Source of the DNA: Rhodococcus yunnanensis NBRC 103083 | GTDB lineage: Bacteria; Actinomycetota; Actinomycetes; Mycobacteriales; Mycobacteriaceae | Direction of reading: 5' to 3' | Assembly (NCBI RefSeq): GCF_001895005.1 | Contig: NZ_BCXH01000001.1 | Span: forward strand, 186,001-250,000 | DNA: 64,000 bases | The notes under the pieces: generated by a model | The model's input: only the letters and a program-made list of their open reading frames with translations | Database searches by the model: none | What the model was told of the DNA's origin: nothing | In this document: one piece after another, positions 35,522 to 44,497 of the stretch | Layout: each line of letters opens with the position of its first letter | Position numbering within the stretch: the stretch's first letter is position 1 | Position numbers and translations under genes: made by a program

Positions 35522-37774
35522 TCAGCGGTAGGCAGCGATCTCGATCTTCCCGACCCGACCACCGTCGACCACGACGCCCTCGTCGCACAGTCGATCGATC
35601 TCGGCGCCGAGGAGCCCGGCGTCGGTCAGCAGCGAACGACTCTGCTCACCGACTCCTGCCATGGCGAGTTCGGAACTGCGCTCGGTGCGGCTGAATCGTG
35701 CGTAGTGCGAGGGGAACAGCAGAACCTTTCCGTCGGGGCGCGTGACCGGTATGAAGTACTTCCCGCTCACTGAGTTGGGGTCGTTGGCGACGTCCGCGGT
35801 CGTTCGGGCCACCCGAGCCAACCCGCCGGCCTCGTGTATTCGCGAGATAGCCGTCTCGGCCGTCAGCTTTCCGATCGACAGGGCCAGTAGTTCGGCAACG
35901 TCGTCACCCTCGTCGGGGATCGCGTCGATTATTCCGGCGCGGACGAGAGTTTCCGCCGATTCGACGTGCAGTCGAATCCAGGTGCCCGAGTCCGCTGTCT
36001 CATAGAATCGGGACAGCGGTGTCGCGCCGCGGAAGTCGCGCCCACCCCGACTGACCGGCGATCGGTCCGCGAACTTCACCAACTCTCCGTTCAACATGTA
36101 GGCAGAGACAGCTGCCAGGGATGTCGAGACGTTCTGACTGACACCCTGCCGCTCACGCGCGAACAATGCGGCGCACACACCGAGAGCCAGTGCGGCTCCA
36201 GCACCGAGGTCGTTCGCAGCCACCGTATGAAAAATCGGCTCGTCGGCGCCGCCCTGAACGGACATCATTCCCGACATCGCTTGCAGCACCGGGTCGAAGC
36301 CGGGATCCGTGCCCAACGGTCCGATCCCACCGAATCCGGTGATCGACGCCGTGATGATGCGAGAGTTCACCAGCTCCAAAGCGGCGTGGTCGATTCCGAG
36401 CTTCTGCAGTACTCCGGGCCGGTAGTTGTCGAGAACCACGTCGGCCGTCTCGACCACTCGAAGGAACGCACGGTGGCCCTCGTCCTTACGGAGGTCGATA
36501 GCCAAGCTCTCGTTTCCGCGGTTGTAGATGTGGCCCCTGGGACGGAAGCTGTCACCGGCGGGCGGCTCCACCTTCACGACCTCGGCTCCGAGCCCGGCAA
36601 GGAGTCGGCCTGCGAAAGGACCGGCGACAACGGTGCCGAGATTGAGGATTCGAACCCCAGCCAGCGGACCGTCGGAAGGTGCCTCGTCGGACGTGGACAC
36701 GGAATCGAGATGCTCCCACTCCGTGGACTGTTCGAAGCGGCGTGCGCGAAACGGTGCAAGCGGCGTGCGTGCGAACGTGACGGGAGACCCAGCCGTCACC
36801 GATGGGCCTTGACGCGGATCGTCCAACTCCACGCGCTGGCCGATTGCACCCAGCTGCGGCTGATCCAACCACTGCTCCGGCTCTCCCAAGGGGCCGCACG
36901 GGACGTCGGCTCTCTGCAGTGTCTCCAGCCAGTGGTCGCGGTCATGCGCAAGGAATGCCTCGGCGATCATCGCTCTGGTCCATCCCTGATTGGCGGGCAG
37001 GTAGAAATTCGCATCGTTGTGCGCGATTCGTGGGTCCTCGAGAATTTGCGGAATTCCCAAGGCCGCGAATGCAGATTTCATGAACTTGCCTGACAGTGCC
37101 GCCAGAAAGACCCATTCACCATCCGAGCAGCGGTAGGGCGAATAGTTGGGAGTGGGGCCGTGCGGGCCCACGGCCGTGTTCGGCGCAGGCGCTTCGGGAT
37201 CGAGCAGTGAGGTAGTGGTGGCGGCGATGAGCGCGCCGTGCCGGGCGTCGACGGTCACGCACTGGCCGCGTCCTGACCGCTGACGTTCGACCAATGCGGC
37301 GACGAGCGCTGCCGCAGCCCAGACTCCCTGTGCGTAGCTGACGAACGGCACGACGAGTTCGATGGGGCCGCCGGTATAGGACGACTGCCGGGTGGAGAGC
37401 CCCGCCCACGCACACAGCATCGACTCGTACACCTGAGCGTCCGCTGAGGCTTCCGGTAGCAGGGTCGGCATGTCCAGGTGCACAACGCCCGAGGAGTCGA
37501 TCACACTCGCGAAGGCATCGGACTGCGCATCGTCGGTGGTAACGACAACGTCGCATGCGTCGATCGCTGCCCGTTCGGCTTCGGGCGATCGGGGCTGGAC
37601 CCGCTTGTTCCGGTGCCACATCACTTCTCCGGCGAGCCGATCCTCGCTGTCGCCGAAACGCACGACATCCGCGCCGAGATCGGCGAGCAGCATCGTCGCG
37701 GTCATTCCTCCGATGCTGTCGGTGAGGTCCACGACGCGTACGCCGTCCAATGGCGGCTTCGATGTGGTATTCAC
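35522..37774 (-). CDS. fused double type III CoA-transferase (CaiB/BaiF family)
   Basis: 750 aa, twice the usual 380-400. The first half (residues 1-370) begins LDGVRVVDLTDSIGGMTATMLLADLGADVVRFGDSEDR and has the domain-swapped middle (DGEWVFLAALSGKF, ADVPCGPLGEPEQWLDQPQLG). The second half begins LAGVRILNLGTVVAGPFAGRLLAGLGAEVVKVEPPAGD. Only the second carries NYRPG and the PGFDPVLQA segment with the catalytic aspartate; the first has VVPFVSYAQG there. One active site per chain is implied. It moves CoA between acids. The GTG at 37774 follows GAGGT at 8 nt; a longer open frame upstream is not coding. It is divergent from the aldolase pair. Confidence 0.87.
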   Translation of the reverse strand: MNTTSKPPLDGVRVVDLTDSIGGMTATMLLADLGADVVRFGDSEDRLAGEVMWHRNKRVQPRSPEAERAAIDACDVVVTTDDAQSDAFASVIDSSGVVHLDMPTLLPEASADAQVYESMLCAWAGLSTRQSSYTGGPIELVVPFVSYAQGVWAAAALVAALVERQRSGRGQCVTVDARHGALIAATTTSLLDPEAPAPNTAVGPHGPTPNYSPYRCSDGEWVFLAALSGKFMKSAFAALGIPQILEDPRIAHNDANFYLPANQGWTRAMIAEAFLAHDRDHWLETLQRADVPCGPLGEPEQWLDQPQLGAIGQRVELDDPRQGPSVTAGSPVTFARTPLAPFRARRFEQSTEWEHLDSVSTSDEAPSDGPLAGVRILNLGTVVAGPFAGRLLAGLGAEVVKVEPPAGDSFRPRGHIYNRGNESLAIDLRKDEGHRAFLRVVETADVVLDNYRPGVLQKLGIDHAALELVNSRIITASITGFGGIGPLGTDPGFDPVLQAMSGMMSVQGGADEPIFHTVAANDLGAGAALALGVCAALFARERQGVSQNVSTSLAAVSAYMLNGELVKFADRSPVSRGGRDFRGATPLSRFYETADSGTWIRLHVESAETLVRAGIIDAIPDEGDDVAELLALSIGKLTAETAISRIHEAGGLARVARTTADVANDPNSVSGKYFIPVTRPDGKVLLFPSHYARFSRTERSSELAMAGVGEQSRSLLTDAGLLGAEIDRLCDEGVVVDGGRVGKIEIAAYR

Positions 37775-37964
37775 TGAGACCTCAACTCCTTTGCCACACC
37801 GAGGTGCAGTACTTCGGGACAGAAAACGAACACTGTCCAGAATCGCCCGTCGAGATCGACCTGTCGAGCGCGATGTCCGCAAGTCCCGCACCACGATATG
37901 CACAACACGGTTCGAGATCACGCTCTCTACCGTGGGACTGTGAACATGCGATATGGAGGTAGGT

Positions 37965-39167
37965 ATGACCGGACTACGTGGTGACGCTGCGGTCGTGGGA
38001 TTCGTGGAGTTGCCGGCGCAGCGACATCCGGTGGACAAGAATCTTTTCGGACTCGAACAGTGGTCTGTGTTGGCGGCTGCCGCACTCGAGGATGCAGGTC
38101 TGAGCGCAGGCGAGGTGGATGGTCTCGTCACCGGCGTCGGTGTGGAGTCCGCAGTGTTCGCGCCGGCGACTCTGGCCGAATATCTCGGCATTGCAGTCAA
38201 TTTCGGTGAGTTCGTCGACCTGGGTGGTGCTACCGCCGCGGGCGCCGTGTGGCGGGCAGCTGCCGCGATCGAACTCGGCATCTGCCGAGCTGTGCTGATC
38301 GTGATGCCGGGAGGCTTGCCGCCCAGCTCGCCCCACTTCCCGCGGTCCGAACCGCCCTGGTTGGGCTCGTCGAGCGGGCGATACGGTTCGCCGCAGGCCG
38401 AATTCGAGATTCCGTACGGCTTCGTCGGCCAGAATTCGGCCTACGCGCAGATTGCCCGACTCTACGAACACACCTACGGATACGACGCGCGGGCACTGGC
38501 CAAGATCTCCGCCGATCAACGGGAAAATGCTTGTGCGACGCCCGGCGCCATCTTTCACGGCAAGCCGATTTCTGTCGACGACGTCCTCTCGAGCCCGATG
38601 GTCAGCGATCCGCTGCACCGGTTGGAAGTCGTCATGCCCGTCGCTGGCGGGGCCGGCGTCGTGGTGGCGAACAAAGACCTGGCGCGGCGGTCGAAGAACA
38701 AGCCCGTCTGGGTCGCTGGTTTCGGTGAGCGGGTCACGCACAAATCGCCGTCGAATGCGCGGGACATGCTTCGGAGCCCGCTGGCAGACGCGGCTGACAC
38801 AGCATTTTCGATGGCCGAGGTGTCACGAGACGCCGTCGACATCGCGTCCATCTACGACTGCTACACGATCACCGTTCTGCTGAGTCTCGAGGACGCCGGC
38901 TTCTGTGACAACGGAAAAGGCGCCGAGTTCGTCAACTCTCACGACCTGACCTTCCGCGGTGACTTCCCACTGAACACGGCCGGCGGCCAGCTCGGTTACG
39001 GGCAGGCGGGGCTGGCAGGTGGGATGCACCATGTCGTCGACGGCGTACGGCAGTTGATGGGTCGCGCAGGCGACGCGCAGGTTTCCGACGCCGAAGTGGC
39101 CTTCGTCAGCGGAAACGGTGGCCTCATGAGCGAGCAGGTAGCTCTCGTACTGAAGGGTGACAAATGA
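37965..39167 (+). CDS. thiolase-like protein, SCP-x/Ltp2-type aldolase
   Basis: 400 aa with the thiolase fold but without its chemistry. The nucleophilic cysteine position falls in VDLGGATAAGAVWRAA with no Cys, and the usual GGxxxxGHPxGxTG is NTAGGQLGYGQAGLAGG with Gln for the histidine. This matches the Ltp2 class, which cleaves a 3-hydroxyacyl-CoA side chain by retro-aldol reaction together with a DUF35 protein. That partner is the next gene, overlapping by 4 nt. The ATG at 37965 follows GGAGGTAGGT; the ATG at 37953 is part of that ribosome site region. Confidence 0.86.
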   Translation: MTGLRGDAAVVGFVELPAQRHPVDKNLFGLEQWSVLAAAALEDAGLSAGEVDGLVTGVGVESAVFAPATLAEYLGIAVNFGEFVDLGGATAAGAVWRAAAAIELGICRAVLIVMPGGLPPSSPHFPRSEPPWLGSSSGRYGSPQAEFEIPYGFVGQNSAYAQIARLYEHTYGYDARALAKISADQRENACATPGAIFHGKPISVDDVLSSPMVSDPLHRLEVVMPVAGGAGVVVANKDLARRSKNKPVWVAGFGERVTHKSPSNARDMLRSPLADAADTAFSMAEVSRDAVDIASIYDCYTITVLLSLEDAGFCDNGKGAEFVNSHDLTFRGDFPLNTAGGQLGYGQAGLAGGMHHVVDGVRQLMGRAGDAQVSDAEVAFVSGNGGLMSEQVALVLKGDK

Positions 39168-39580
39168 GAACGATCGATGGCGTGCCGGTGCCGGTTCCGA
39201 CCCCCGTCAGTCGTCCGTATTGGGATGCGTTGCGCCAGCACCGGATCGAGATCCAATACTCACCGTCGACGGATGCGTGGGTGTTCTATCCGCGAATTCT
39301 TGCGCCAGGCAGCCTGGCCGACGACCTCGAGTGGCGAGAGATCGAGGGGTCCGGCGTGCTGTCGACGTATACGATTTCGACGCGGCCCACTGCACCACCG
39401 TGGAAAGATGTTGTGCCGCAGTACCTTGCGATCGTGCAATGGGACCAGGGGCCGCGAATCTGCACCGAACTGGTCGATGTGGAGGATCCGACCGCGCTCA
39501 CGGTCGGGATGGCAGTACTACCGGTGTTCGTCGACGTCGGTGACGACGTGACGTTGCTCAAGTATCGACCGGCCGTCTAG
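39164..39580 (+). CDS. DUF35 OB-fold protein without zinc ribbon
   Basis: 138 aa. Normal DUF35 proteins start with a four-cysteine zinc ribbon followed by an OB fold. Here the ribbon region (RIEIQYSPSTDAWVFYPRILAPGS) has kept the spacing of residues such as the Pro-Arg pair but has no cysteine. The OB fold is intact (LEWREIEGSGVLSTYTI, YLAIVQWDQGPRICTELVDVE). The start overlaps the aldolase stop (ATGA). In steroid side-chain cleavage the DUF35 domain binds Ltp2 and completes the aldolase, so this is probably its partner. Confidence 0.86.
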   Translation: MRTIDGVPVPVPTPVSRPYWDALRQHRIEIQYSPSTDAWVFYPRILAPGSLADDLEWREIEGSGVLSTYTISTRPTAPPWKDVVPQYLAIVQWDQGPRICTELVDVEDPTALTVGMAVLPVFVDVGDDVTLLKYRPAV

Positions 39581-39598
39581 CGCGTCGATGACACATGA

Positions 39599-39628
39599 TG
39601 TGGCCCCGGCGAACTCGTCGGGGCCACA
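39599..39628 (+). terminator. hairpin terminator of the aldolase operon
   Basis: Arms TGTGGCCCCG and CGGGGCCACA around 10 nt, followed by CCTTTCT, 18 nt after the DUF35 stop. Confidence 0.8.
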
Positions 39629-39672
39629 CCTTTCTGACGGATACCTTCCGATTCCGTCGACCGGATTCGAAC

Positions 39673-39686
39673 TCTGTCCATATGAT
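39673..39686. promoter_or_regulatory. operator-like motif, copy 8 (weak left half)
   Basis: TCTGT-CCAT-ATGAT followed by TGAG, 47 nt before the epoxide hydrolase start. Only the right half fits well. Confidence 0.3.
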
Positions 39687-39733
39687 TGAGATAGATAGCA
39701 CAAGACGAGTTCGAACAGAGAGAGTGACCGAGA

Positions 39734-40879
39734 ATGTCAGTAGATACAACGGGCACGGGTGCGGTTGTGAAGCCGTTTCGAATCGATATTCCACAGAGCG
39801 AGGTGGACGACCTGCAGCGTAGGCTCGAGCAGACCCGCTGGTCGGAGCCTCTCGACGTCGCTGACGGTGTCGGTGGAATCGCGCGCGCCACACTCGAGCG
39901 GTTGTTTGCTCGGTGGCGTGACGACTACGACTGGAACCGCGAGCAGGAATCGCTCAACCGGTTCGCGCAGATCCGTGTCGACGTGGACGGGCAGCCTGTG
40001 CATGCAGTCCACGTACGGTCGGATCGGCTCGACGCTGTTCCACTCGTTCTGCTGCACGGGTGGCCCAGCACGTTCGCCGAATATCGAGACGTCATCGAAC
40101 CGCTCACATCTCCTGCGCGAGAGAACGATCCCGCATTCCACGTCATCGTGCCGTCGCTGCCGGGATACGGCTTCTCCACCCCGTCGCCGGGTGTCGGTTG
40201 GAACTACCGACGAATGGCTACTGCCGTCGTCGGCCTCGTCGAAGCACTCGGCTACGACTGTTACCTGGTGCACGGTTCCGATGCCGGTCAAGCAGTTGCC
40301 GAATCGATCGCTCGCGAGTTTCCCGAGCGTGTCATCGGGCTGCACATCAATGTCGGTGGGGTCAGATTCGCTTCTCAACACGCGACCGAAACCCCAGCCG
40401 ACGACAAACAGCGCGCAGCGATCGAGCGGCTTCAGTCGTACTTGAAGGACAAGTCCGGGTACGCATTTCTGCAGAGCACTCGACCGGAAACGTTGTCGTA
40501 CGGCCTGACCGATTCACCCATCGGGCAACTCGCCTGGATCGCCGAGAAATTCATCGAGTGGGGAGACCCGGGTTTTCCGGTCGACGACGACCACATTCTG
40601 ACCACGGTCTCGCTGTACTGGTTCACCCGAACTGCGGCGTCCGCGGCACGGTTCTACCGTGAGTCCTACGCGCTCGGTGCCGTCGAGCCTGCCGTGGAGG
40701 TTCCGACCGCAGTGGCGGCGTTCCCCAATGACATCGTTCCCGCAGTCAGAGAGTGGGCGGAGTCCAGTTTCGACATCGTCCAGTGGACCGACATGGAGGC
40801 GGGTGCGCATTTTGCTGCACTGGAGAGGCCTGATCTGCTGATCGGGTCCATCCAGAAATTCGCTGCTTCGCTCGCATAG
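39734..40879 (+). CDS. epoxide hydrolase (alpha/beta hydrolase with N-terminal lid)
   Basis: 381 aa. An N-terminal epoxide-hydrolase domain (FRIDIPQSEVDDLQRRLEQTRW, residues 15-120) precedes the hydrolase core. HGWPSTFAEYRDVI carries the HGxP oxyanion motif, HGSDAGQAVAESIA the nucleophilic aspartate (SDAG where many have SDWG), and GAHFAALERPDLL the catalytic histidine. It would open an epoxide to a diol. The start ATG is preceded by GAGAGAGTGACCGAGA, a weak site. It stands alone between a terminator and a convergent SDR. Confidence 0.88.
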   Translation: MSVDTTGTGAVVKPFRIDIPQSEVDDLQRRLEQTRWSEPLDVADGVGGIARATLERLFARWRDDYDWNREQESLNRFAQIRVDVDGQPVHAVHVRSDRLDAVPLVLLHGWPSTFAEYRDVIEPLTSPARENDPAFHVIVPSLPGYGFSTPSPGVGWNYRRMATAVVGLVEALGYDCYLVHGSDAGQAVAESIAREFPERVIGLHINVGGVRFASQHATETPADDKQRAAIERLQSYLKDKSGYAFLQSTRPETLSYGLTDSPIGQLAWIAEKFIEWGDPGFPVDDDHILTTVSLYWFTRTAASAARFYRESYALGAVEPAVEVPTAVAAFPNDIVPAVREWAESSFDIVQWTDMEAGAHFAALERPDLLIGSIQKFAASLA

Positions 40880-40939
40880 CTCGAACGGCTGTGCCTCGAA
40901 CGACTGTACTTCGAACGACTGTACTTCGAACGACTGTGT
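40880..40939. repeat. tandem repeat, 4 x 15 nt
   Basis: Units read CTCGAACGGCTGTGC, CTCGAACGACTGTAC, TTCGAACGACTGTAC and TTCGAACGACTGTGT, directly after the epoxide hydrolase stop. The last unit runs into the terminator stem. Confidence 0.9.
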
Positions 40940-40976
40940 CCGAACCGCGTGAGATAGTGGCGGTTCGGACACAGTC
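40932..40976. terminator. bidirectional hairpin terminator
   Basis: A 17-bp perfect stem starting GACTGTGTCCGAACCGC with 11-nt loop, between convergent genes. Confidence 0.88.
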
Positions 40977-41000
40977 GGTTGTGAAGAAGAAACCCAACCG

Positions 41001-41780
41001 CTACGAGCGGTCTTCGAATTGCCTGTGGGTTTCCCCGATGCTGACCGGAGACCCGGCCGACCACCCGCCGTCGACGGCGAACTCCGAACCGGTCGTGTAG
41101 CTTGCTGCGTCGGAGGCGAGGAATAGCACGGTATTCGATACTTCCTCGGGTTCCGCCATCCGATTCAGCGCAATCTTTCCGATCACGACGTCGTCTGCGG
41201 TGTCCTTGATCATGGGGGTTCGGATGTAGCCCGGATGAACCGAGTTGACGCGAATACCGTACGGTGCCAATTCCATCGCCGCGGTCTTGGTGAGGCCGCG
41301 AACAGCGAACTTGGACGCGGTGTAATTGGCGCTGAACGGAGTTCCGATCAACCCGGCAAACGACGAGATGTTGACGATGGAACCTCCGCCCGCCTTCTTC
41401 ATCGATCCGATGGCCGCGCGGATGCCGAGAAACGTGCCGTCGAGATTGATGGTGAGGACTCTGCGCCAGGACTCGAGAGTCATGCTCTCCAGTAGTCCGC
41501 CTGCACCGATGCCTGCGTTGTTGATCAGGACCGAAATCGGGCCGAACTCGCTCTCGGTGTACTCCATGAACGACGCCCAATCATCTTCGTCGGAGACGTC
41601 GAGATGGTGAAAGCGGGCGTTCTCGCCCAATTCGTCCGACAGTGTTTTCCCGAGTTCGTCGTTGACATCACCCAGAACTACACGACCGCCCTTCTCGACG
41701 AATGCTCTGGCGTGCGCGGCGCCCATTCCACTTGCGCCGCCGGTGACGACGATGACTTTGTCGGTGAAGTTGATATCCAT
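41001..41780 (-). CDS. short-chain dehydrogenase (20-beta-HSD/FabG3-like)
   Basis: 259 aa with TGGASGMG, LINNAGIGAGG, NISSFAGLIG and YTASKFAVRG. The pattern and the NSVHPGYIRTPM segment resemble the 3-alpha,20-beta-hydroxysteroid dehydrogenase group, which oxidises ring or side-chain alcohols with NAD. It follows the old yellow enzyme by 12 nt and probably ends that transcript (42866 to 41001). GAGGACACATCC lies just before the ATG. Confidence 0.88.
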   Translation of the reverse strand: MDINFTDKVIVVTGGASGMGAAHARAFVEKGGRVVLGDVNDELGKTLSDELGENARFHHLDVSDEDDWASFMEYTESEFGPISVLINNAGIGAGGLLESMTLESWRRVLTINLDGTFLGIRAAIGSMKKAGGGSIVNISSFAGLIGTPFSANYTASKFAVRGLTKTAAMELAPYGIRVNSVHPGYIRTPMIKDTADDVVIGKIALNRMAEPEEVSNTVLFLASDAASYTTGSEFAVDGGWSAGSPVSIGETHRQFEDRS

Positions 41781-41792
41781 TGGATGTGTCCT

Positions 41793-42866
41793 CTACAGAA
41801 ACGGATAGTCGGTGTAACCGCGGGCGTCTCCTCCATAGAAGGTCGCCGCGTCGGGTTCGTTCAGCCCAGCGCCGATGGTCCAGCGTTCGACGAGGTCGGG
41901 GTTGGCAATGAACCGACGTCCGATGGCCACGGCGTCCGCAGGTCCGGCGGAGACCAATTCCTCGAGCTCGGCGGGCGTCAATTCGCGCTCGAATCCGGCA
42001 TTGACGACCAAGGGTCCGCTCCACGCGTTCCTGATTCGACTCAGGACTTCGGCACCGGGGTCGACGAGGGCGTGAAGGTAGGCAAGCCCGAGCCCGTCGA
42101 GTGCCCCGAGCAACGAACCGTATGCACCCCAGCTGTCTTCTTCGCTGATCGCACCGGCAGGGCTTCCCGGTGAAATTCGGATACCGACTTTGTCGGCACC
42201 GATCGCAGCCACGACGGCTTCGACGACCTCGATGACGAAACGCGCACGATTGTCTCCGTCACCGCCGTACGCATCGGTTCGCTTGTTCGTTCCGTCTGCG
42301 AGGAACTGGTGGAGGATGTATCCGTTGGCGGCGTGGAGCTCGACGCCGTCCAATCCCGCAGCGACCGCGCGGCGGGCCGCGTCGACGAATTCTGCTGCAA
42401 TGCCGGGCAACTCGGGAGTGTCCAGGGCGCGAGGCACTGGAATATCCTTCATGCCTTCCTTGGTGAACATCTGGATACCCGGCGCAATCGCGGACGGCGC
42501 AACCGCCTCGTGACCGGAGTTGTCCGGATGTGAAATTCGACCGGCATGCATGATCTGCACGAAGATCTTTCCGCCGTTGGTGTGCACTGCGTCGGCGATC
42601 TCGGCCCAGACCGCCTGTTGGGCATCGGTGTGCAGGCCGGGGGAGTTGGTGTACCCCTTTCCGACAGCGGAGGGCTGAGTGGCCTCGGAAATGATCAGAC
42701 CGGCACCGGCGCGCTGACGGTAGTACTCCACGACCAGGTCGGTCGGGGTTCCGTCATCGTTGGAACGGGCACGGGTGAGTGGCGCCATGAAAAGACGATT
42801 CTTCGCCGCCAGGGTGCCGATTTCGATCGGCTGCAGCAGGGCTGAATCGGTGGACAGGCCGGGCAC
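41793..42866 (-). CDS. old yellow enzyme family ene-reductase
   Basis: 357 aa. FMN and substrate motifs are MAPLTRAR near residue 30, QIMHAGRISHP near residue 105, ELHAANGYILHQFLADGTNKRTDAYGG in two recognisable parts (HAANGYILHQFL and NKRTDAYGG) near residue 185, and VAIGRRFIANPDLVER at the end. It reduces the C=C bond of an enone or of nitro/maleimide compounds with NAD(P)H. The GTG at 42866 follows GGAGGTAAC. An enone reduction before Baeyer-Villiger oxidation, as in monoterpene ketone degradation, fits the context but is inferred. Confidence 0.92.
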   Translation of the reverse strand: MPGLSTDSALLQPIEIGTLAAKNRLFMAPLTRARSNDDGTPTDLVVEYYRQRAGAGLIISEATQPSAVGKGYTNSPGLHTDAQQAVWAEIADAVHTNGGKIFVQIMHAGRISHPDNSGHEAVAPSAIAPGIQMFTKEGMKDIPVPRALDTPELPGIAAEFVDAARRAVAAGLDGVELHAANGYILHQFLADGTNKRTDAYGGDGDNRARFVIEVVEAVVAAIGADKVGIRISPGSPAGAISEEDSWGAYGSLLGALDGLGLAYLHALVDPGAEVLSRIRNAWSGPLVVNAGFERELTPAELEELVSAGPADAVAIGRRFIANPDLVERWTIGAGLNEPDAATFYGGDARGYTDYPFL

Positions 42867-42952
42867 GGTTACCTCCGTCGTGGAACACGTTGGTCGAGGG
42901 ACGTTCGTCGAGAGGGGATGGTTATTTTGTTTTCTCGTAGGGGAGTGCGGAG

Positions 42953-44440
42953 TCAGCTGTGCGAGGCGAACTCTTGGATGAGGCCAGGCGGCAGGCCGAT
43001 CGATTTGACCTCGACGAACGATGCCAAACCTTCCTGTCCCATCTCGCGTCCGATGCCACTGGCGCGAAAGCCGCCCATCGGTGACTGCAGACCCGAGGAT
43101 GCGCCGTTGACATCGAGGCCACCGGCACGAACCTGCCTGGCGACCCGTAGTCCGCGATGAAGGTCGCTCGTGTACACGGAACCGGCAAGGCCGTACTCGG
43201 AGTCGTTGGCGAGCCGGATGGCTTCCTTCTCGTCGCCGTTCGGAAAAGGCGTGACCGTGACGACGGGACCGAATATCTCTTCCTGCGCGATTCTCATCGA
43301 GTTCTCGACGCCGACGAGCAACGTGGGTTCGACGTAGTAGCCGCGATCGAGGTCGCCGGGACGACCGCCGCCCCTGACCACCTGTGCTCCTGCGTCGGTT
43401 CCGATCCGGATATAACCCTCGACTCGGTCGCGTTGCCTCGCCGAGACCAGTGGGCCGACCTCCGTCGCAGGATCGTGCGGATCGCCGACGGTGATCGTAT
43501 CCATCATCGTCGCCAATCGCTCCACCAGCTCGTCATGCGCGCTGGCCTCCACCAGCAGACGGGTGCGGTTGACGCACATCTGACCGCTGTTGCCCATGGC
43601 ACCGAAACGGAGAGCAGCGACCGAAGCCTCCAGATCGGCGTCGGCGAACACCACGCCTGCAGATTTGCCGCCGAGCTCGAGGGTGACGCGCCGAAGATCG
43701 TTTCCGCAGATACTTGCAATCCGCCTGCCTGCCAACGTGGAACCCGTGAATGCGACCTTGTCGACCCCGGGGTGCGAGACGAGGTACTCGCTCACCGCCC
43801 TGTCGGCAGGAACGATGTTGACCACACCTGCCGGTACACCTGCGTCGTCGAGCATCTCCCCGAGCAGCAACGCGTCGATGGCGGTCTCCGGCGCAGGTTT
43901 CAATACGACGGTGCAGCCGGCGATCAACGCGGGAGCGATCTTCAGCATCGCGCTCGCATGCGGTGAGTTCCACGGGATCACCGCTGCCACGACACCGACA
44001 GCCTCCCGCGTGATCAACCCGGTGCCGGTGGACGACGGACGAATCTCTTCGAAGGGGAAGCTCTCGGCGGCCTCGATGTACGACTCGATCAACATGGCTG
44101 GACTCGCAGCCTGCATGCCTCGAGAAAGGGATATGGGGCAACCCATTTCATCGGTGATCAGAGTGGCGATCTGGTCCGACCTGTCCCGGTACACCTTGAC
44201 GAGTCTCCGAAGCACGTCGACGCGATCTGCGCGGGGGCGAGTGGGCCAGTCGGTGGCGTCGAACGTGTGGCGGGCGGCCGCCACAGCCCGATCCACATCG
44301 GCGTTGGTCGCCGATGGGACACGGCCGAGAGGAAGTTCGGTAACAGGTGTGATGACTTCGATCGTCTCCTCACCCGAGGATCGAACCCATTCACCGCCTA
44401 TGTACAGGTGGTCGTAACTCACGCCGTGGCGCACCGTCAT
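42953..44440 (-). CDS. NAD(P)-dependent aldehyde dehydrogenase
   Basis: 495 aa, standard length. VIPWNSPHASAMLKIAPALIAG and LKPAPETAIDALLL bind the nucleotide, FTGSTLAGRRI is the glycine turn, VTLELGGKSAGVVF has the general-base Glu, and GNSGQMCVNRTRLLV has the catalytic Cys. EEIFGPVVTVTPF follows normally. It is transcribed after the alcohol dehydrogenase (57-nt gap), so the pair would take an alcohol to an acid. GAGAGGATTTTC precedes the ATG. Confidence 0.93.
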   Translation of the reverse strand: MTVRHGVSYDHLYIGGEWVRSSGEETIEVITPVTELPLGRVPSATNADVDRAVAAARHTFDATDWPTRPRADRVDVLRRLVKVYRDRSDQIATLITDEMGCPISLSRGMQAASPAMLIESYIEAAESFPFEEIRPSSTGTGLITREAVGVVAAVIPWNSPHASAMLKIAPALIAGCTVVLKPAPETAIDALLLGEMLDDAGVPAGVVNIVPADRAVSEYLVSHPGVDKVAFTGSTLAGRRIASICGNDLRRVTLELGGKSAGVVFADADLEASVAALRFGAMGNSGQMCVNRTRLLVEASAHDELVERLATMMDTITVGDPHDPATEVGPLVSARQRDRVEGYIRIGTDAGAQVVRGGGRPGDLDRGYYVEPTLLVGVENSMRIAQEEIFGPVVTVTPFPNGDEKEAIRLANDSEYGLAGSVYTSDLHRGLRVARQVRAGGLDVNGASSGLQSPMGGFRASGIGREMGQEGLASFVEVKSIGLPPGLIQEFASHS

Positions 44441-44497
44441 TGAAAATCCTCTCGAGTTCTGAATTCACACCCACACCCGAAGATGTGCTCGTACTTG

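Noticed and set aside
37775..38281. N-terminal extension of the CoA-transferase open frame
   Set aside because: It overlaps the divergent aldolase gene and is rich in Ser, Pro and Ala; the GTG at 37774 has a ribosome site and begins the family domain.
33521..40879. A classical limonene pathway (LimA/LimB set)
   Set aside because: The LLM protein has the right class and length, but the small LimA-type epoxide hydrolase is absent; the epoxide hydrolase here is of the alpha/beta type.
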